DNA from: Bog-756 sp963696495
Lineage (GTDB): Bacteria > Actinomycetota > Acidimicrobiia > Acidimicrobiales > RAAP-2
Assembly (NCBI GenBank): GCA_963696495.1
Contig: CAVOKJ010000002.1
Span: 434,001 to 498,000 of the forward strand
Length of the DNA stretch: 64,000 nt
Direction of reading: 5' to 3'
Shown: one piece after another, positions 8,049 to 16,507 of the stretch
Numbering within the stretch: position 1 is the first letter of the stretch
Layout of the letters: each line of letters begins with the position of its first letter
Translations under genes and position numbers: made by a program
Notes under the pieces: model-generated
The model's input: the letters and a program-made list of their open reading frames with translations, nothing else
Database searches by the model: none
Told to the model about the DNA's origin: nothing

Positions 8049-8930
8049 ATGGTTGACATGAGGAGCGTGGGGGTGATCGACACCATGCTGGGGTTCCCCC
8101 ATCCGGACATGAAGGAGGTGTACCGGTTCATCACGAGACAGACCAAGGACCGGGAGTCCAAAGAGGAGTTCGACTTCCCCGTCGAGTACATGTTCAAGGA
8201 CGTCCCCGAAAAGGAGCTCGAGAACGTCGACGACCCCATCGGCCTGACCCTCCGGGAGATGGACCTGTGGGGGATCGACCGGGGACTCATCGGGATCGGC
8301 GACCCGTCCGGCACCGGCGCCGAGGCACTCAAGCGCTATCCCGACCGGTTCATCCCGTCCTCCACCGCCGACCCCAACGAGGGGATGAAGGGGATCCGCC
8401 GGCTGGTACGCGAGTACGAGACGTTCGGCGTGCGGGCCGTCGGAGTGTTCCCGGCCGGCACCTTCCCCCAGGTACCGATCAACGACAAGAAGATGTATCC
8501 GCTGTACGCCAAGTGCGTCGAGCTGGGCATCCCCGTCTTCTGCTGCGCCGGCGTACCGGGCCCGCGCCTCAAGGCGGCCTGCCAGCACGTCGAGCTCATC
8601 GACGAGGTCATGTTCGACTTCCCCGAGCTCGTGTTCGTCACCCGTCACGGGTGCGAGCCCTGGACCGACCTCGCCGTCAAGCTCATGCTCAAGTGGCCAG
8701 GGCTCCACTACTCGACGAGCGCCTTCGCCCCCAAGTACTACCCGAAGGACGTCATCGACTACGCCAACACCCGGGGTGCCGACAAGATCATCTACGCCGG
8801 CTACTTCCCCATGGGCCTGTCCATCGAGCGCAGCATGACCGAGCTCCCCGGGGTGGGGCTGAAAGAGGAGGTCTGGCCGAAGTTCCTCCGGACCAACGCG
8901 CTCAGGGTGCTCGGCCTCGCCGAGGGGTGA
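8049..8930 (+). CDS. Amidohydrolase-2-like TIM-barrel protein with degenerate metal site
   Basis: The 293-residue product resembles the amidohydrolase_2 (ACMS decarboxylase-like) family, with a TIM-barrel pattern and text such as RYPDRFIP, GVRAVGVFPA and KLMLKWPGLHYST. The usual metal ligands are altered. The N-terminal DxHxH position reads IDTMLGFPHPD. The conserved aspartate region before the C-terminus reads IIYAGYFPMG, where GSDYP is common. One histidine in VTRHGCEPW remains. It may therefore be catalytically different or non-enzymatic. The ATG at 8049 has GGAGGAG about 8 nt upstream. TACCAT at about 7972 is a possible -10. It stands alone between the SDR gene and the ABC genes. Confidence 0.7.
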   Translation: MVDMRSVGVIDTMLGFPHPDMKEVYRFITRQTKDRESKEEFDFPVEYMFKDVPEKELENVDDPIGLTLREMDLWGIDRGLIGIGDPSGTGAEALKRYPDRFIPSSTADPNEGMKGIRRLVREYETFGVRAVGVFPAGTFPQVPINDKKMYPLYAKCVELGIPVFCCAGVPGPRLKAACQHVELIDEVMFDFPELVFVTRHGCEPWTDLAVKLMLKWPGLHYSTSAFAPKYYPKDVIDYANTRGADKIIYAGYFPMGLSIERSMTELPGVGLKEEVWPKFLRTNALRVLGLAEG

Positions 8931-9003
8931 GGCCCCCCGTCCCGTCGGTCAACCGGGTGGCCCCGGGTCCGGTGACCGGGATCGGGCCGGCGGCGGCCGC
9001 TGG

Positions 9004-9009
9004 TACGGT
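9004..9009 (+). promoter_or_regulatory. Candidate leaderless -10 element of the ABC operon
   Basis: TACGGT lies 6 nt before an ATG at 9016, which opens an 8-codon ORF rather than the transporter gene itself. The identical hexamer at the identical distance precedes the gene at 10951. Confidence 0.45.
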
Positions 9010-9015
9010 CCAGCC

Positions 9016-9042
9016 ATGCAGTCCCCCGGCGACCGTCGATGA
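9016..9042 (+). CDS. Possible 8-codon leader ORF overlapping the ABC ATPase start
   Basis: ATG at 9016 encodes MQSPGDRR and stops with TGA at 9040-9042. The stop overlaps the ATPase ATG at 9039 in an ATGA arrangement. A TACGGT hexamer sits 6 nt before it, as for candidate leaderless genes in this window. The transporter start itself has no Shine-Dalgarno, so translation of this mini-ORF could deliver ribosomes to it. The peptide is too short for compositional tests, so this rests on geometry alone. Confidence 0.4.
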   Translation: MQSPGDRR

Positions 9043-9962
9043 TCCGGGCCGTCCACCTCTCCAAGCACTACGGCCGGACCACCGCCGTCGACGACCTCAG
9101 CTTCGACGTGCGCGCCGGGGTGGTGACCGGGTTCCTCGGGCCTAACGGGTCGGGGAAGTCGACCACCATGCGGATGGTCATGGGCCTCGACCGGCCCGAC
9201 GCCGGGTCGGTGACCATCGACGGTCGCCCCTACCATGAGCTCCCGTGGCCCCTGCGAGAGGTGGGGGCGCTCTTGGAGGCCAGGGCCGTGCACCCGGGTC
9301 GGTCCGCCCGCAACCATCTGCTGAGCCTGGCCCAGACGAACGCCATCCCCCGTTCCCGGGTCGACGAGGTCCTCGAACAGGTCGGCCTCACGGCCGTCGC
9401 CCAGCGTCGGGTGGGCAAGTTCTCCCTCGGCATGAGCCAGCGGCTGGGCATCGCCTCGGCGCTCCTGGGCGACCCGGAGGTGCTGCTGTTCGACGAGCCG
9501 ATCAACGGGCTCGACCCCGAAGGGATCCTGTGGGTTCGCACGTTGCTCAAGTCGCTGGCCGGGGAGGGCCGCACCATCTTCGTCTCGAGCCATCTGATGA
9601 CCGAGATGGCGCTGACCGCCACCGACCTCGTCGTGATCGGACGCGGCCGGCTCATCGCCGACACCACCACCCAGGACTTCATCAACTCCAACACCGAGAC
9701 CACCGTGCGGGTCCGCTCCCCCGAGGCCAGAAGGCTGGCCGACGCCATCACCGGCGGCGGTGCATCCGTGGCCCACAACGAGGACGGCAGCCTCCTGGTC
9801 ACCGGGGCCACCCCGGCCCGGATCGGCGACCTGGCCCAAGGTGCGGGCATCGCGTTGCACGAGCTGAGCCCGGTCCAGGCCAGCCTGGAGGAGGTCTTCA
9901 TGGAGCTCACGTCGGAAGCCGTCGACTACCACGGCAGCACGAGCTCAGGAGTGACCCGTTGA
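9039..9962 (+). CDS. ABC transporter ATP-binding protein
   Basis: The 307-residue ATPase has Walker A GPNGSGKST at residues 34-42, a signature variant FSLGMSQR, and Walker B LLFDEPINGLDPEG followed by an H-loop in SSHLM. This places it in the ABC-2 type group (CcmA/BcrA-like) that pairs with an all-helical permease. The C-terminal 90 residues form the extension common in these exporters. It overlaps the permease gene by 4 bases (TTGA), so the pair is a two-gene transporter. The substrate is unknown. Antibiotic or lipid export is common for the family but not shown here. Confidence 0.9.
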   Translation: MIRAVHLSKHYGRTTAVDDLSFDVRAGVVTGFLGPNGSGKSTTMRMVMGLDRPDAGSVTIDGRPYHELPWPLREVGALLEARAVHPGRSARNHLLSLAQTNAIPRSRVDEVLEQVGLTAVAQRRVGKFSLGMSQRLGIASALLGDPEVLLFDEPINGLDPEGILWVRTLLKSLAGEGRTIFVSSHLMTEMALTATDLVVIGRGRLIADTTTQDFINSNTETTVRVRSPEARRLADAITGGGASVAHNEDGSLLVTGATPARIGDLAQGAGIALHELSPVQASLEEVFMELTSEAVDYHGSTSSGVTR

Positions 9963-10849
9963 CCTCGACCCTGGCGCCCCTGTCCCCGACCGCCCGCGGA
10001 CGGGCCGGCGTGAGGCTCAGCATCCCGTCCGAATGGACCAAGTTGCGCTCGGTGCGCTCGACCTGGATCTCCCTCGTCGTGATCGTGATCGCCGGGGTCG
10101 GACTCTCGGCGCTGGTCTCCAACGTCGAGGCCGGGCGGTGGGCGTCCCTCGGCTTCGCCGACCGGGCCCAGTTCGACCCGGTCCGCTTCTCGCAGACCGG
10201 CGAGTTCATCTCGCAGTTCGTCGTCGGGGTGCTCGGTGCGCTCATCGTCACCTCTGAGTACGCCACCGGGTCCATCCGCACCACGCTGGCCACCGTCCCC
10301 CGCCGGATGTCCGTGCTCGCGGCCAAAGGGGTCGTGGTGGCCTCGGTCGTCTTCGTCGTCACCGAGGTGACGGCGTTCGTCTCCTTCTTCGTCGGCCAGG
10401 CGGTGCTCGCCGCCCACGGGGCACGGATCCTGCCCGCCGGCAGCACGATCCTGACCCAGGTGAACAGCTCGAAGATCCCGATGGTGGGCATCACCGATGC
10501 CGGCGCCGCCCGAGCGGTCTTCCTCTGCGGCATCTACCTGACCCTGCTCACGCTCATCGCCTTCGGGTTCGGGTTCATCCTCCGGCACACGGCGGCCGCC
10601 ATCTCGCTGTTCGTCGGGGTGCTCTTGGTGATCCCGCTGATCATCCAGGTCCTTCCGTCCAGTATCAGCAACCCCATCGAGAAGTTCCTGCCCTCGAACC
10701 TGGGCCTGGCCATGATCGTGGTCACCACCAGGAAGACCGACTTCGCCGGCGTGCTCATGACACCGTGGGCTGCGACGGCGACCCTCGCCGTCTACACCGT
10801 GGCGGTGGTCGCCATCGGGGCCTGGGTGCTCGTCCGCCGGGACGCCTGA
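9959..10849 (+). CDS. ABC-2 type transporter permease
   Basis: The 296-residue product has several hydrophobic helices, for example a VVIVIAGVGLSALV stretch near residue 38 and TLLTLIAFGFGFILR near 200. This fits an ABC-2 permease with six membrane segments. I chose the TTG at 9959 because AGGAG lies 7 nt upstream and the TTG overlaps the ATPase stop in a TTGA junction; the frame stays open far upstream, but that part is a shadow of the ATPase. The N-terminal RLSIPSEWTKLRSVRSTW segment, an amphipathic lead before helix 1, is typical of this permease type. It would assemble with the preceding ATPase. Confidence 0.85.
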   Translation: MTSTLAPLSPTARGRAGVRLSIPSEWTKLRSVRSTWISLVVIVIAGVGLSALVSNVEAGRWASLGFADRAQFDPVRFSQTGEFISQFVVGVLGALIVTSEYATGSIRTTLATVPRRMSVLAAKGVVVASVVFVVTEVTAFVSFFVGQAVLAAHGARILPAGSTILTQVNSSKIPMVGITDAGAARAVFLCGIYLTLLTLIAFGFGFILRHTAAAISLFVGVLLVIPLIIQVLPSSISNPIEKFLPSNLGLAMIVVTTRKTDFAGVLMTPWAATATLAVYTVAVVAIGAWVLVRRDA

Positions 10850-10938
10850 GCACCGGGACACACCCCGCGGCACCCTGCACTTCGCCGTACGGCACCGCTC
10901 GCCTGCGGCACCCGACTCGTCGGAGGGCACCCGACCAC

Positions 10939-10944
10939 TACGGT
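10939..10944 (+). promoter_or_regulatory. Candidate leaderless -10 element of the LLM oxidoreductase gene
   Basis: TACGGT ends 6 nt before the ATG at 10951. No Shine-Dalgarno is present. The hexamer and the spacing match those at 9004. Confidence 0.5.
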
Positions 10945-10950
10945 GCAACC

Positions 10951-11952
10951 ATGACCGGATTCGGCGTCGTGCTGCCGGGCTCCCGGGGGATCCCGCCCCG
11001 TGTCCGGGCGTCCCGGGCGACCGACCTGGCCTCCGCCGCCGAGGCGTCGGGCTTCGGATCCCTGTGGGTGGCGGACCCCCCGCTCGACCCGCGGTTCACC
11101 ACCGGAGAGGCGTACCCGCCGCTCGAGGCCACGACCCTGCTCGGCGCGCTGGCCGCCCTCACCTCGCGCATCGACGTCGGGGTCGCCGTCCTCGACGTCG
11201 GATCGTGGAACCCGGGAATCCTGGCCAAGACCATCACCACTCTCGACGTGATCGCCGGCGGGCGCGCGCTGCTCGGGATCATGGTCGAACGGCCCTCGGA
11301 TCGGCGGTCGGACCTCTGGGCCGACCCCGGCCAGGACCCTCCGGACGGTCCCCCGCCGCCGGACCCCGTGGCCCCCGGCGAGTCCGAGGTCGACGTCGAG
11401 GTGGCCGAGGAGGTGGTCCGGATCTGCCGGTCGCTCTTCACCGCCGACGACGTGAGCCTGGCCGGTCGGCACTTCCACCTGGAACGGGCCCGGAACCAGC
11501 CGAGGCCGACCCGTCCCGGGGGTCCCCCCGTCCTCATCGGTGGGCACGACCGCACCCGCTTCGTACCGCTCGTCGCCCGCTACGGGGACAAGTGTGCGGT
11601 CGCCGGCACCCCCGATGCGGTGGCGACGACCGTCGAGCTCCTCCAGCGGCACTGCGAGGAGATCGGGCGCGACCCGGGCGAGATCGACGTGGTCCTTCTG
11701 GCACCCTGCGTCCTCGCCGCCCCGGCGGCCGGGCCGACCTCCGCCACCGGAACCGCCGGAGCCGGGCGGGTCGCCGGTGGCGCGTCCGGGGTGGACGCCG
11801 GCATCCTCGTGGGCCGGCCCCACCAGATCCCGGAGCTGGTGGCCGACTACCTGGCCGCCGGGGTGGACGAGGTGGTCTTCGGCCTGCGTTCCCCCGTCGA
11901 CCCCGATGCCATCGTCGGGCTCGGTGCCGCACTCGGCCTGGCCGCCACCTAG
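10951..11952 (+). CDS. LLM class (luciferase-like) oxidoreductase, probably F420-dependent
   Basis: This 333-residue TIM-barrel protein of the luciferase-like monooxygenase superfamily starts MTGFGVVLPGSRG, has GFGSLWVADPP near residue 35, TLLGALAALTSRIDVGVAV near 60, and a LAGRHFHLERA-type segment before a PPVLIGGHDR block. Such segments are typical of F420-binding LLM proteins, though flavin use cannot be excluded. Two Pro/Gly/Ala-rich inserts (near residues 125-145 and 255-275) are probably surface loops. The ATG at 10951 begins the conserved text; about 100 bp separate it from the permease. The gene converges on a PPOX-class F420-type gene, but no functional link is shown. Confidence 0.8.
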   Translation: MTGFGVVLPGSRGIPPRVRASRATDLASAAEASGFGSLWVADPPLDPRFTTGEAYPPLEATTLLGALAALTSRIDVGVAVLDVGSWNPGILAKTITTLDVIAGGRALLGIMVERPSDRRSDLWADPGQDPPDGPPPPDPVAPGESEVDVEVAEEVVRICRSLFTADDVSLAGRHFHLERARNQPRPTRPGGPPVLIGGHDRTRFVPLVARYGDKCAVAGTPDAVATTVELLQRHCEEIGRDPGEIDVVLLAPCVLAAPAAGPTSATGTAGAGRVAGGASGVDAGILVGRPHQIPELVADYLAAGVDEVVFGLRSPVDPDAIVGLGAALGLAAT

Positions 11953-12150
11953 GGAGCCCCGGGCCCCGGGCCATCGCCGCCCACGCGGCCCGTGGCCGGT
12001 CTCTCCGGCCGACGACCGATCCGAGAGCGCAACGGTGTCGCCGCTCGAACTCCTGGCGATACGACGAGACCGATGGATGGGCCCCGCACCCGACCGGTTG
12101 GCCAAGGGTCCGCAACCGCTCGGCGGCGCGTCCATCAGCCTCTGGGCTGG

Positions 12151-12597
12151 TCACCCGACGGGCGGGGTCACCGAGTCGGCGGCGATGGTCAGCAGCGTCC
12201 GGGCTTCCGCTCGCCCCGAGAAGTTCGGGTAGTCCCTTCCCAGGTATTTGTGGGAGATCTCGTCGATGCTCTCGGCACCGCCCTCGGTCGTCATGGAGAC
12301 GACGCGACCTCGGACGGCGAAGTAGCGCCTCGACTCGTCGGGGTCGACCACGTTCACGGCAACACGAGCGTCCCGGGCCACGTTCTTGGTCTTCTGTGTC
12401 CAGTCGGGAGTGTTGATGACGATGTGCTCGCCGTCGGTGGTCACCCATGTCTGGGTCAACTGGGGAGAGCCATCGGGCATGAGGGTGGCTATGAAGCAGG
12501 GGCTCGGACGGCGCAGCAGGTCGACCAGCTCCTGGGGCAGTGGGATGGACAACGCGAGCTCCTTCTCGTCGATGGATTCCTCCCGAACGTAGATCAT
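12151..12597 (-). CDS. PPOX class F420-dependent oxidoreductase family protein
   Basis: The 148-residue protein has the pyridoxamine-5'-phosphate-oxidase-like split barrel. PCFIATLMPDGSPQLTQTWV lies near residue 31, IVINTPDWTQKTKNVARD near 60 and RYFAVRGRV near 90. This pattern matches the small F420-binding PPOX group found in actinobacteria. The ATG at 12597 begins the protein-like sequence; codons upstream in the same frame are Arg/Ser-rich and non-conserved in character. It is divergent from the SnoaL-like gene, with 214 bp between them, and that gap shows no clear promoter. The exact substrate is unknown. Confidence 0.8.
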   Translation of the reverse strand: MIYVREESIDEKELALSIPLPQELVDLLRRPSPCFIATLMPDGSPQLTQTWVTTDGEHIVINTPDWTQKTKNVARDARVAVNVVDPDESRRYFAVRGRVVSMTTEGGAESIDEISHKYLGRDYPNFSGRAEARTLLTIAADSVTPPVG

Positions 12598-12811
12598 GGG
12601 CGCCAGAGCCGTCGCGGACTGATCTCGGGCGGAGGTTCTGGTCGTCGTTGATGCTCGCCCGAGTGACGGCGACCGGCATCTCTCGGGGGCAACGTCGGAC
12701 CCGCCTGTACACCTCTTTTCCGACGGGCGCGATGAGTTCCGACCCCACCGCCGGTATGTACTGACGAGTTTGCCGGAACACCTCGGGCGAACCGATGAGA
12801 AGGAGAATCCA

Positions 12812-13222
12812 ATGTCAGACAGTCGTGAGCAAGACGAGATCGCCATTCAGGGAGTACTGGTCGACTCCTACAAGGCGTGGGAGGCGGGCGACGCCGTCGG
12901 CATGGTTGCCGACTACACCGAAGACGCCACCGCCATCATGACCGGCTCGCTCCGCGGCACCCGCGAGGTGATCCGCGAGAGCATGGCCGTGGCCTTCGAG
13001 GGGCCGCTCAAGGACAGCTCGACCGTCAACGAGCAGCTGAGTCTCCGCTTCGTCGGCCGGGACGCCGCCATCGTCGTCAGCGAATCCGGCATCCTGTTCG
13101 CCGGCGAGACCGAGGTTCCCGACACGCGTAAGGTAAACGCGACCTGGGTTCTCGAGAAGCGGGGCGACCGGTGGATGATCGCCTCGTATCACAACAGCCC
13201 GGTGCTGCCGCCGGGGCAGTGA
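12812..13222 (+). CDS. SnoaL-like / SgcJ-EcaC family NTF2-fold protein
   Basis: This 136-residue protein has the pattern of small alpha+beta-barrel NTF2-like proteins: an N-terminal helix DSYKAWEAGDAVGMVADYTEDA, a strand set around ATAIMTGSLRGT, and the C-terminal ATWVLEKRGDRWMIASYHNS typical of SgcJ/EcaC-type members. AAGGAG lies about 8 nt before the ATG at 12812. It ends 25 bp before a SigG-like sigma gene that carries its own NTF2-like domain, and the two are probably cotranscribed. Function is unknown: these folds can bind small molecules or act as regulators. Base composition here looks somewhat less GC-rich than its surroundings by eye. Confidence 0.75.
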   Translation: MSDSREQDEIAIQGVLVDSYKAWEAGDAVGMVADYTEDATAIMTGSLRGTREVIRESMAVAFEGPLKDSSTVNEQLSLRFVGRDAAIVVSESGILFAGETEVPDTRKVNATWVLEKRGDRWMIASYHNSPVLPPGQ

Positions 13223-13247
13223 GCCCCACGAGGAGCAGAGAAGAGAC

Positions 13248-14216
13248 GTGGGCGAGACGACGAAGGTAGAGGGCTTCGATCGCCGGGTCGAACCGTTCCG
13301 GGCGGAACTGCTGGCGTACTGCTACCGGATGCTCGGCTCGGCCCACGACGCCGAGGACCTGGTTCAGGACACCTACCTGAGGGCGTGGCGGGCGCGGGAG
13401 CAGTACGACGAGACTCGTAGCTCACTGCGCACCTGGCTCTACCGGATCGCCACCAATGCCTGCCTGACCGCCTTGGAGGTCCGCCTCCGTCGACCGCTGC
13501 CTTCGGGGCAGGTGGCCGCGTCGGACCCGCTCGGGCCGTTCGTCCCGGGAGAGAACGTCGCCTGGCTCCAGCCGTTGCCGGACTCGCTTCTGGACGCGGC
13601 TGATCCGGCCAGCGCCGCGATCGACCGGACCAGCCTTCGCTTGGCGTTCGCCGCGGCCCTGCAACACCTGTCGGCGCGTCAGCGTGGTGCGCTGATCCTG
13701 CGTGATGTGCTCAGCTTCTCCGCGTCCGAGGCGGCAGCCATCCTTGGCACGACCGTCGCTTCGGTCAACAGTTCCCTGCAGCGGGCGCGTACCCGTGTGC
13801 AGGAGGTCGGGATCCGGGAGGAGCGTTTGCACGAGCCGTCCACAGCCGACCAGCACGCCTGGGTCAATCGCTACATGACGGCCTTCGAGCGCGCCGACGT
13901 CGAGGGTCTCAAGCGGCTGCTCACCGAGGACGTGATCATGGAGATGCCGCCGATGCTCAACTGGTTCGCCGGCCCCGGCAACTACGGCCTGTTCATGGAG
14001 TGGGTCTTCGAGAATGCCGGAACGGACTGGCGGCTGGAACCGGTCGCAGCCAACGGCCAGCCCGGGTTCGCCGCCTATCGGCGTGTTGGTGGAGGATACG
14101 AGTTGCACACGCTCCAGATCTTCACCGTCACCGCCGGGGGCATCAGCCGGAATTCGGTGTTCCAGGGATCCGAGGTCTTCTCGTCGTTCGGTCTGGCCGC
14201 CCGACTCGACGCCTAG
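13248..14216 (+). CDS. ECF sigma factor, SigG-like, with C-terminal SnoaL-type domain
   Basis: The 322-residue product has sigma region 2 (LLAYCYRMLGSAHDAEDLVQ near residue 22, then TWLYRIATNACLTALE) and region 4 (HLSARQRGALILRDVLSF near 140, then AAAILGTTVASVNSSLQRAR). A roughly 115-residue NTF2/SnoaL-like tail with EMPPMLNWF follows. This layout and the linker text WLQPLPD closely resemble mycobacterial SigG. Such tails are thought to tune activity in place of a separate anti-sigma factor. GTG at 13248 follows AGGAG by about 13 nt. It lies directly downstream of a SnoaL-like gene. The target promoters and the signal are not visible. Confidence 0.82.
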   Translation: MGETTKVEGFDRRVEPFRAELLAYCYRMLGSAHDAEDLVQDTYLRAWRAREQYDETRSSLRTWLYRIATNACLTALEVRLRRPLPSGQVAASDPLGPFVPGENVAWLQPLPDSLLDAADPASAAIDRTSLRLAFAAALQHLSARQRGALILRDVLSFSASEAAAILGTTVASVNSSLQRARTRVQEVGIREERLHEPSTADQHAWVNRYMTAFERADVEGLKRLLTEDVIMEMPPMLNWFAGPGNYGLFMEWVFENAGTDWRLEPVAANGQPGFAAYRRVGGGYELHTLQIFTVTAGGISRNSVFQGSEVFSSFGLAARLDA

Positions 14217-14428
14217 AACGTCACTGACCACGGCACCGGGTGGTTCCGCCGACCGGAAGCTGCTCGCCGCTGGGCATCCGACTGATCGGGGACACGACAG
14301 CGCCGGCGTGGACGATGCCGGGAGGGTATGACGCGATCGGGCGATTCGGCCGGGAAGCGCTGCACGCGCCGTAGATTCGTCCCTGGACGGGCCACCACCG
14401 TCCCGACCGAAGACGGAGGACGAGAGCC

Positions 14429-16507
14429 TTGCCCCTGATCAGAGACACACCCGCCGTCGAGCTCTCCCCCTACTTGGAGCAACACCGCAGCAACCCGGTG
14501 GACTGGTACCCGTGGGGGGACGAGGCGTTCGAGGCCGCCCGGCGTCGGGACCGGCCGATCTTCCTGTCCATCGGCTACTCGGCGTGCCACTGGTGCCACG
14601 TGATGGCACACGAGTCCTTCGAGGACCCGGCCGTCGCCGACCTGTTGAACCAGTCGTACGTGTCCATCAAGGTCGACCGCGAGGAGCGTCCCGACGTGGA
14701 CGCCGTCTACATGGAGGCGGTCCAGGCCCTCACGGGCTCCGGTGGGTGGCCCATGAGCGTCTTCTTGATGCCGGACCGCCGACCCTTCTTTGGCGGCACG
14801 TACTTCCCGCCCGACGACCGGCGGGGGATGCCGTCCTTCCCGACCGTGCTCCGCGCCATGACCGACGTCTGGGACAACCGCCGCAGCGAGGTCGAGGACC
14901 AGGCGACCGAGCTCTCCACCTCGATCGCCTCGCGGTCGATGCTCCCCACATCGCCCGCCTCCCCGTCGTCCCCGTTCCCCGGTGGCCCCGGGGGTGGTGC
15001 GGGCCACGACCGGTTGGGGCCGGCGGTCGCCGAGCTGGCCAGGCGGTTCGACCCCGAGTGGGGTGGGTTCGGCGGAGCACCCAAGTTCCCCCAGCCGACG
15101 CTGGTCGACGTGGCCCTGCGGTACTCGGAGCGACACCCGGCCGGGGAGGAGGGGCCGCACGCGCTGGCCATGGCCACGACCACGCTCGACGCCATGGCCG
15201 CCGGAGGGATCCACGACCACCTCGGGGGTGGATTCGCCCGCTACTCGACCGACGCCCAGTGGCTGGTGCCCCACTTCGAGAAGATGCTCTACGACCAGGC
15301 CGGCCTGCTCCGGGCCTACCTGCATGGGTGGCAGGTCACCGGCAATGCGGACTACCTGCGGGTGATGGAGGGGATCGTCGACTACGTCGGGCGCGACCTC
15401 ATGGCCCCGCTCGGCGGCGTGCGCTCGGCCGAGGACGCCGACTCCGAGGGCGTCGAGGGACGCTTCTACGTCTGGACGCCTGCCGAGATCGCCGCCGGCG
15501 TCGATGCCGGCGTCGACCCCCGGGACGGGTTCGCCGCCGACACCGTGACCGCGGCGGTGACGGAGTGGTTCGGGGTCACCGAGGAGGGGAACTTCGAAGG
15601 GGCCTCCATCCTCCGCCGCCCCGTCGGCGCACCGCTGACCGGCTCCGAGGCGGTGGAAGCCGGCCGGCAACTCCTGTTCGAGTCCCGCGCCACCCGGGTC
15701 CGACCCGGTCTCGACGACAAGGTGCTCACCGAATGGAACGCCATGTACGCATCGGCCCTGGCCGAGGCGGCGGCGGCCACGGGCAACCCGGCGTGGAGCG
15801 CGGGCGCCGTGGCCGTGGGCGAGTTCCTGGTCGCCCATCTGCTCCGCGCCGACGGTCGGTGGTTGCGCAGCTGGCGGCAGGACGGGGGGGCCCGCCATCT
15901 CGCCTACGCCGGTGACTATGCCTGGCTGGTCGACTGCTTCACGCGACTGGCCGAGCTGACCGGGCTGGCCGTGTGGACCCACCGGGCGACCGCCGTCGCC
16001 GACGGGCTCCTGTCGCTCTTCCACGACGACGAGTCCGGGGGCTTCTTCACCACCGGCCACGATGCCGAGACGCTCATCGTCCGGACCAAGGAGATCTTCG
16101 ACGGCGCCACGCCCTCGGCCAACGCGGTGGCCGCGCTCGCCCTGGCCCGGCTCGGGGCGTTGACCGGGAGCGACCGCTACGCACGGGCGGCCGGCGAGGT
16201 CGTCGACCTGTTCGGTGACGTGCTGTCCCGGCATCCCACCGCCTTCGCCCACATCCTCCTCAGCGCCCAGCTGCTCGACGACGGGTTCACCGAGGTGGTG
16301 GTGACGGGCCACCGGCCCGACCTCGTGGCCGTGGCCCGGGACCGGTGGCACCCGACCATCGTCCTGGGCTGGGGCGAGCCGACGGACTCCCCACTGTGGG
16401 CCGGCCGGGAGGGTGACCGCGCCTATGTCTGCCGGAACTACGCTTGCCGCCTGCCGGCCGACGACGTCGACACCCTGTCCGCCCAACTGGTCGAGGAGAC
16501 CCGGTGA
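14429..16507 (+). CDS. DUF255 / YyaL-type thioredoxin-domain protein
   Basis: The 692-residue protein matches the YyaL/SPATA20 family. The N-terminal thioredoxin-like domain shows LEQHRSNPVDWYPWG and the redox motif CHWCHVM near residue 53. A long alpha/alpha-toroid domain follows, resembling glycosidase or epimerase folds, with DHLGGGFARYSTD near 268 and VPHFEKMLYDQA after it. The biochemical role is not established. TTG at 14429 has GGAGGA about 8 nt upstream and yields the conserved N-terminus. The stop overlaps the next gene by 4 bases (GTGA), so the two are translationally linked. TAGATT at about 14373 could be a -10 for the operon that runs to bpa. Confidence 0.85.
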   Translation: MPLIRDTPAVELSPYLEQHRSNPVDWYPWGDEAFEAARRRDRPIFLSIGYSACHWCHVMAHESFEDPAVADLLNQSYVSIKVDREERPDVDAVYMEAVQALTGSGGWPMSVFLMPDRRPFFGGTYFPPDDRRGMPSFPTVLRAMTDVWDNRRSEVEDQATELSTSIASRSMLPTSPASPSSPFPGGPGGGAGHDRLGPAVAELARRFDPEWGGFGGAPKFPQPTLVDVALRYSERHPAGEEGPHALAMATTTLDAMAAGGIHDHLGGGFARYSTDAQWLVPHFEKMLYDQAGLLRAYLHGWQVTGNADYLRVMEGIVDYVGRDLMAPLGGVRSAEDADSEGVEGRFYVWTPAEIAAGVDAGVDPRDGFAADTVTAAVTEWFGVTEEGNFEGASILRRPVGAPLTGSEAVEAGRQLLFESRATRVRPGLDDKVLTEWNAMYASALAEAAAATGNPAWSAGAVAVGEFLVAHLLRADGRWLRSWRQDGGARHLAYAGDYAWLVDCFTRLAELTGLAVWTHRATAVADGLLSLFHDDESGGFFTTGHDAETLIVRTKEIFDGATPSANAVAALALARLGALTGSDRYARAAGEVVDLFGDVLSRHPTAFAHILLSAQLLDDGFTEVVVTGHRPDLVAVARDRWHPTIVLGWGEPTDSPLWAGREGDRAYVCRNYACRLPADDVDTLSAQLVEETR

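Noticed and set aside
7757..8332. In-frame upstream extension of the SDR gene
   Set aside because: The added residues translate the 36-bp tandem repeat and antisense of the next gene; the normal SDR N-terminus begins at 7756.
11953..12150. Terminator between the convergent LLM and PPOX genes
   Set aside because: Short GC palindromes such as CCGGGCCCCGG occur but there is no T-tract or long stem.
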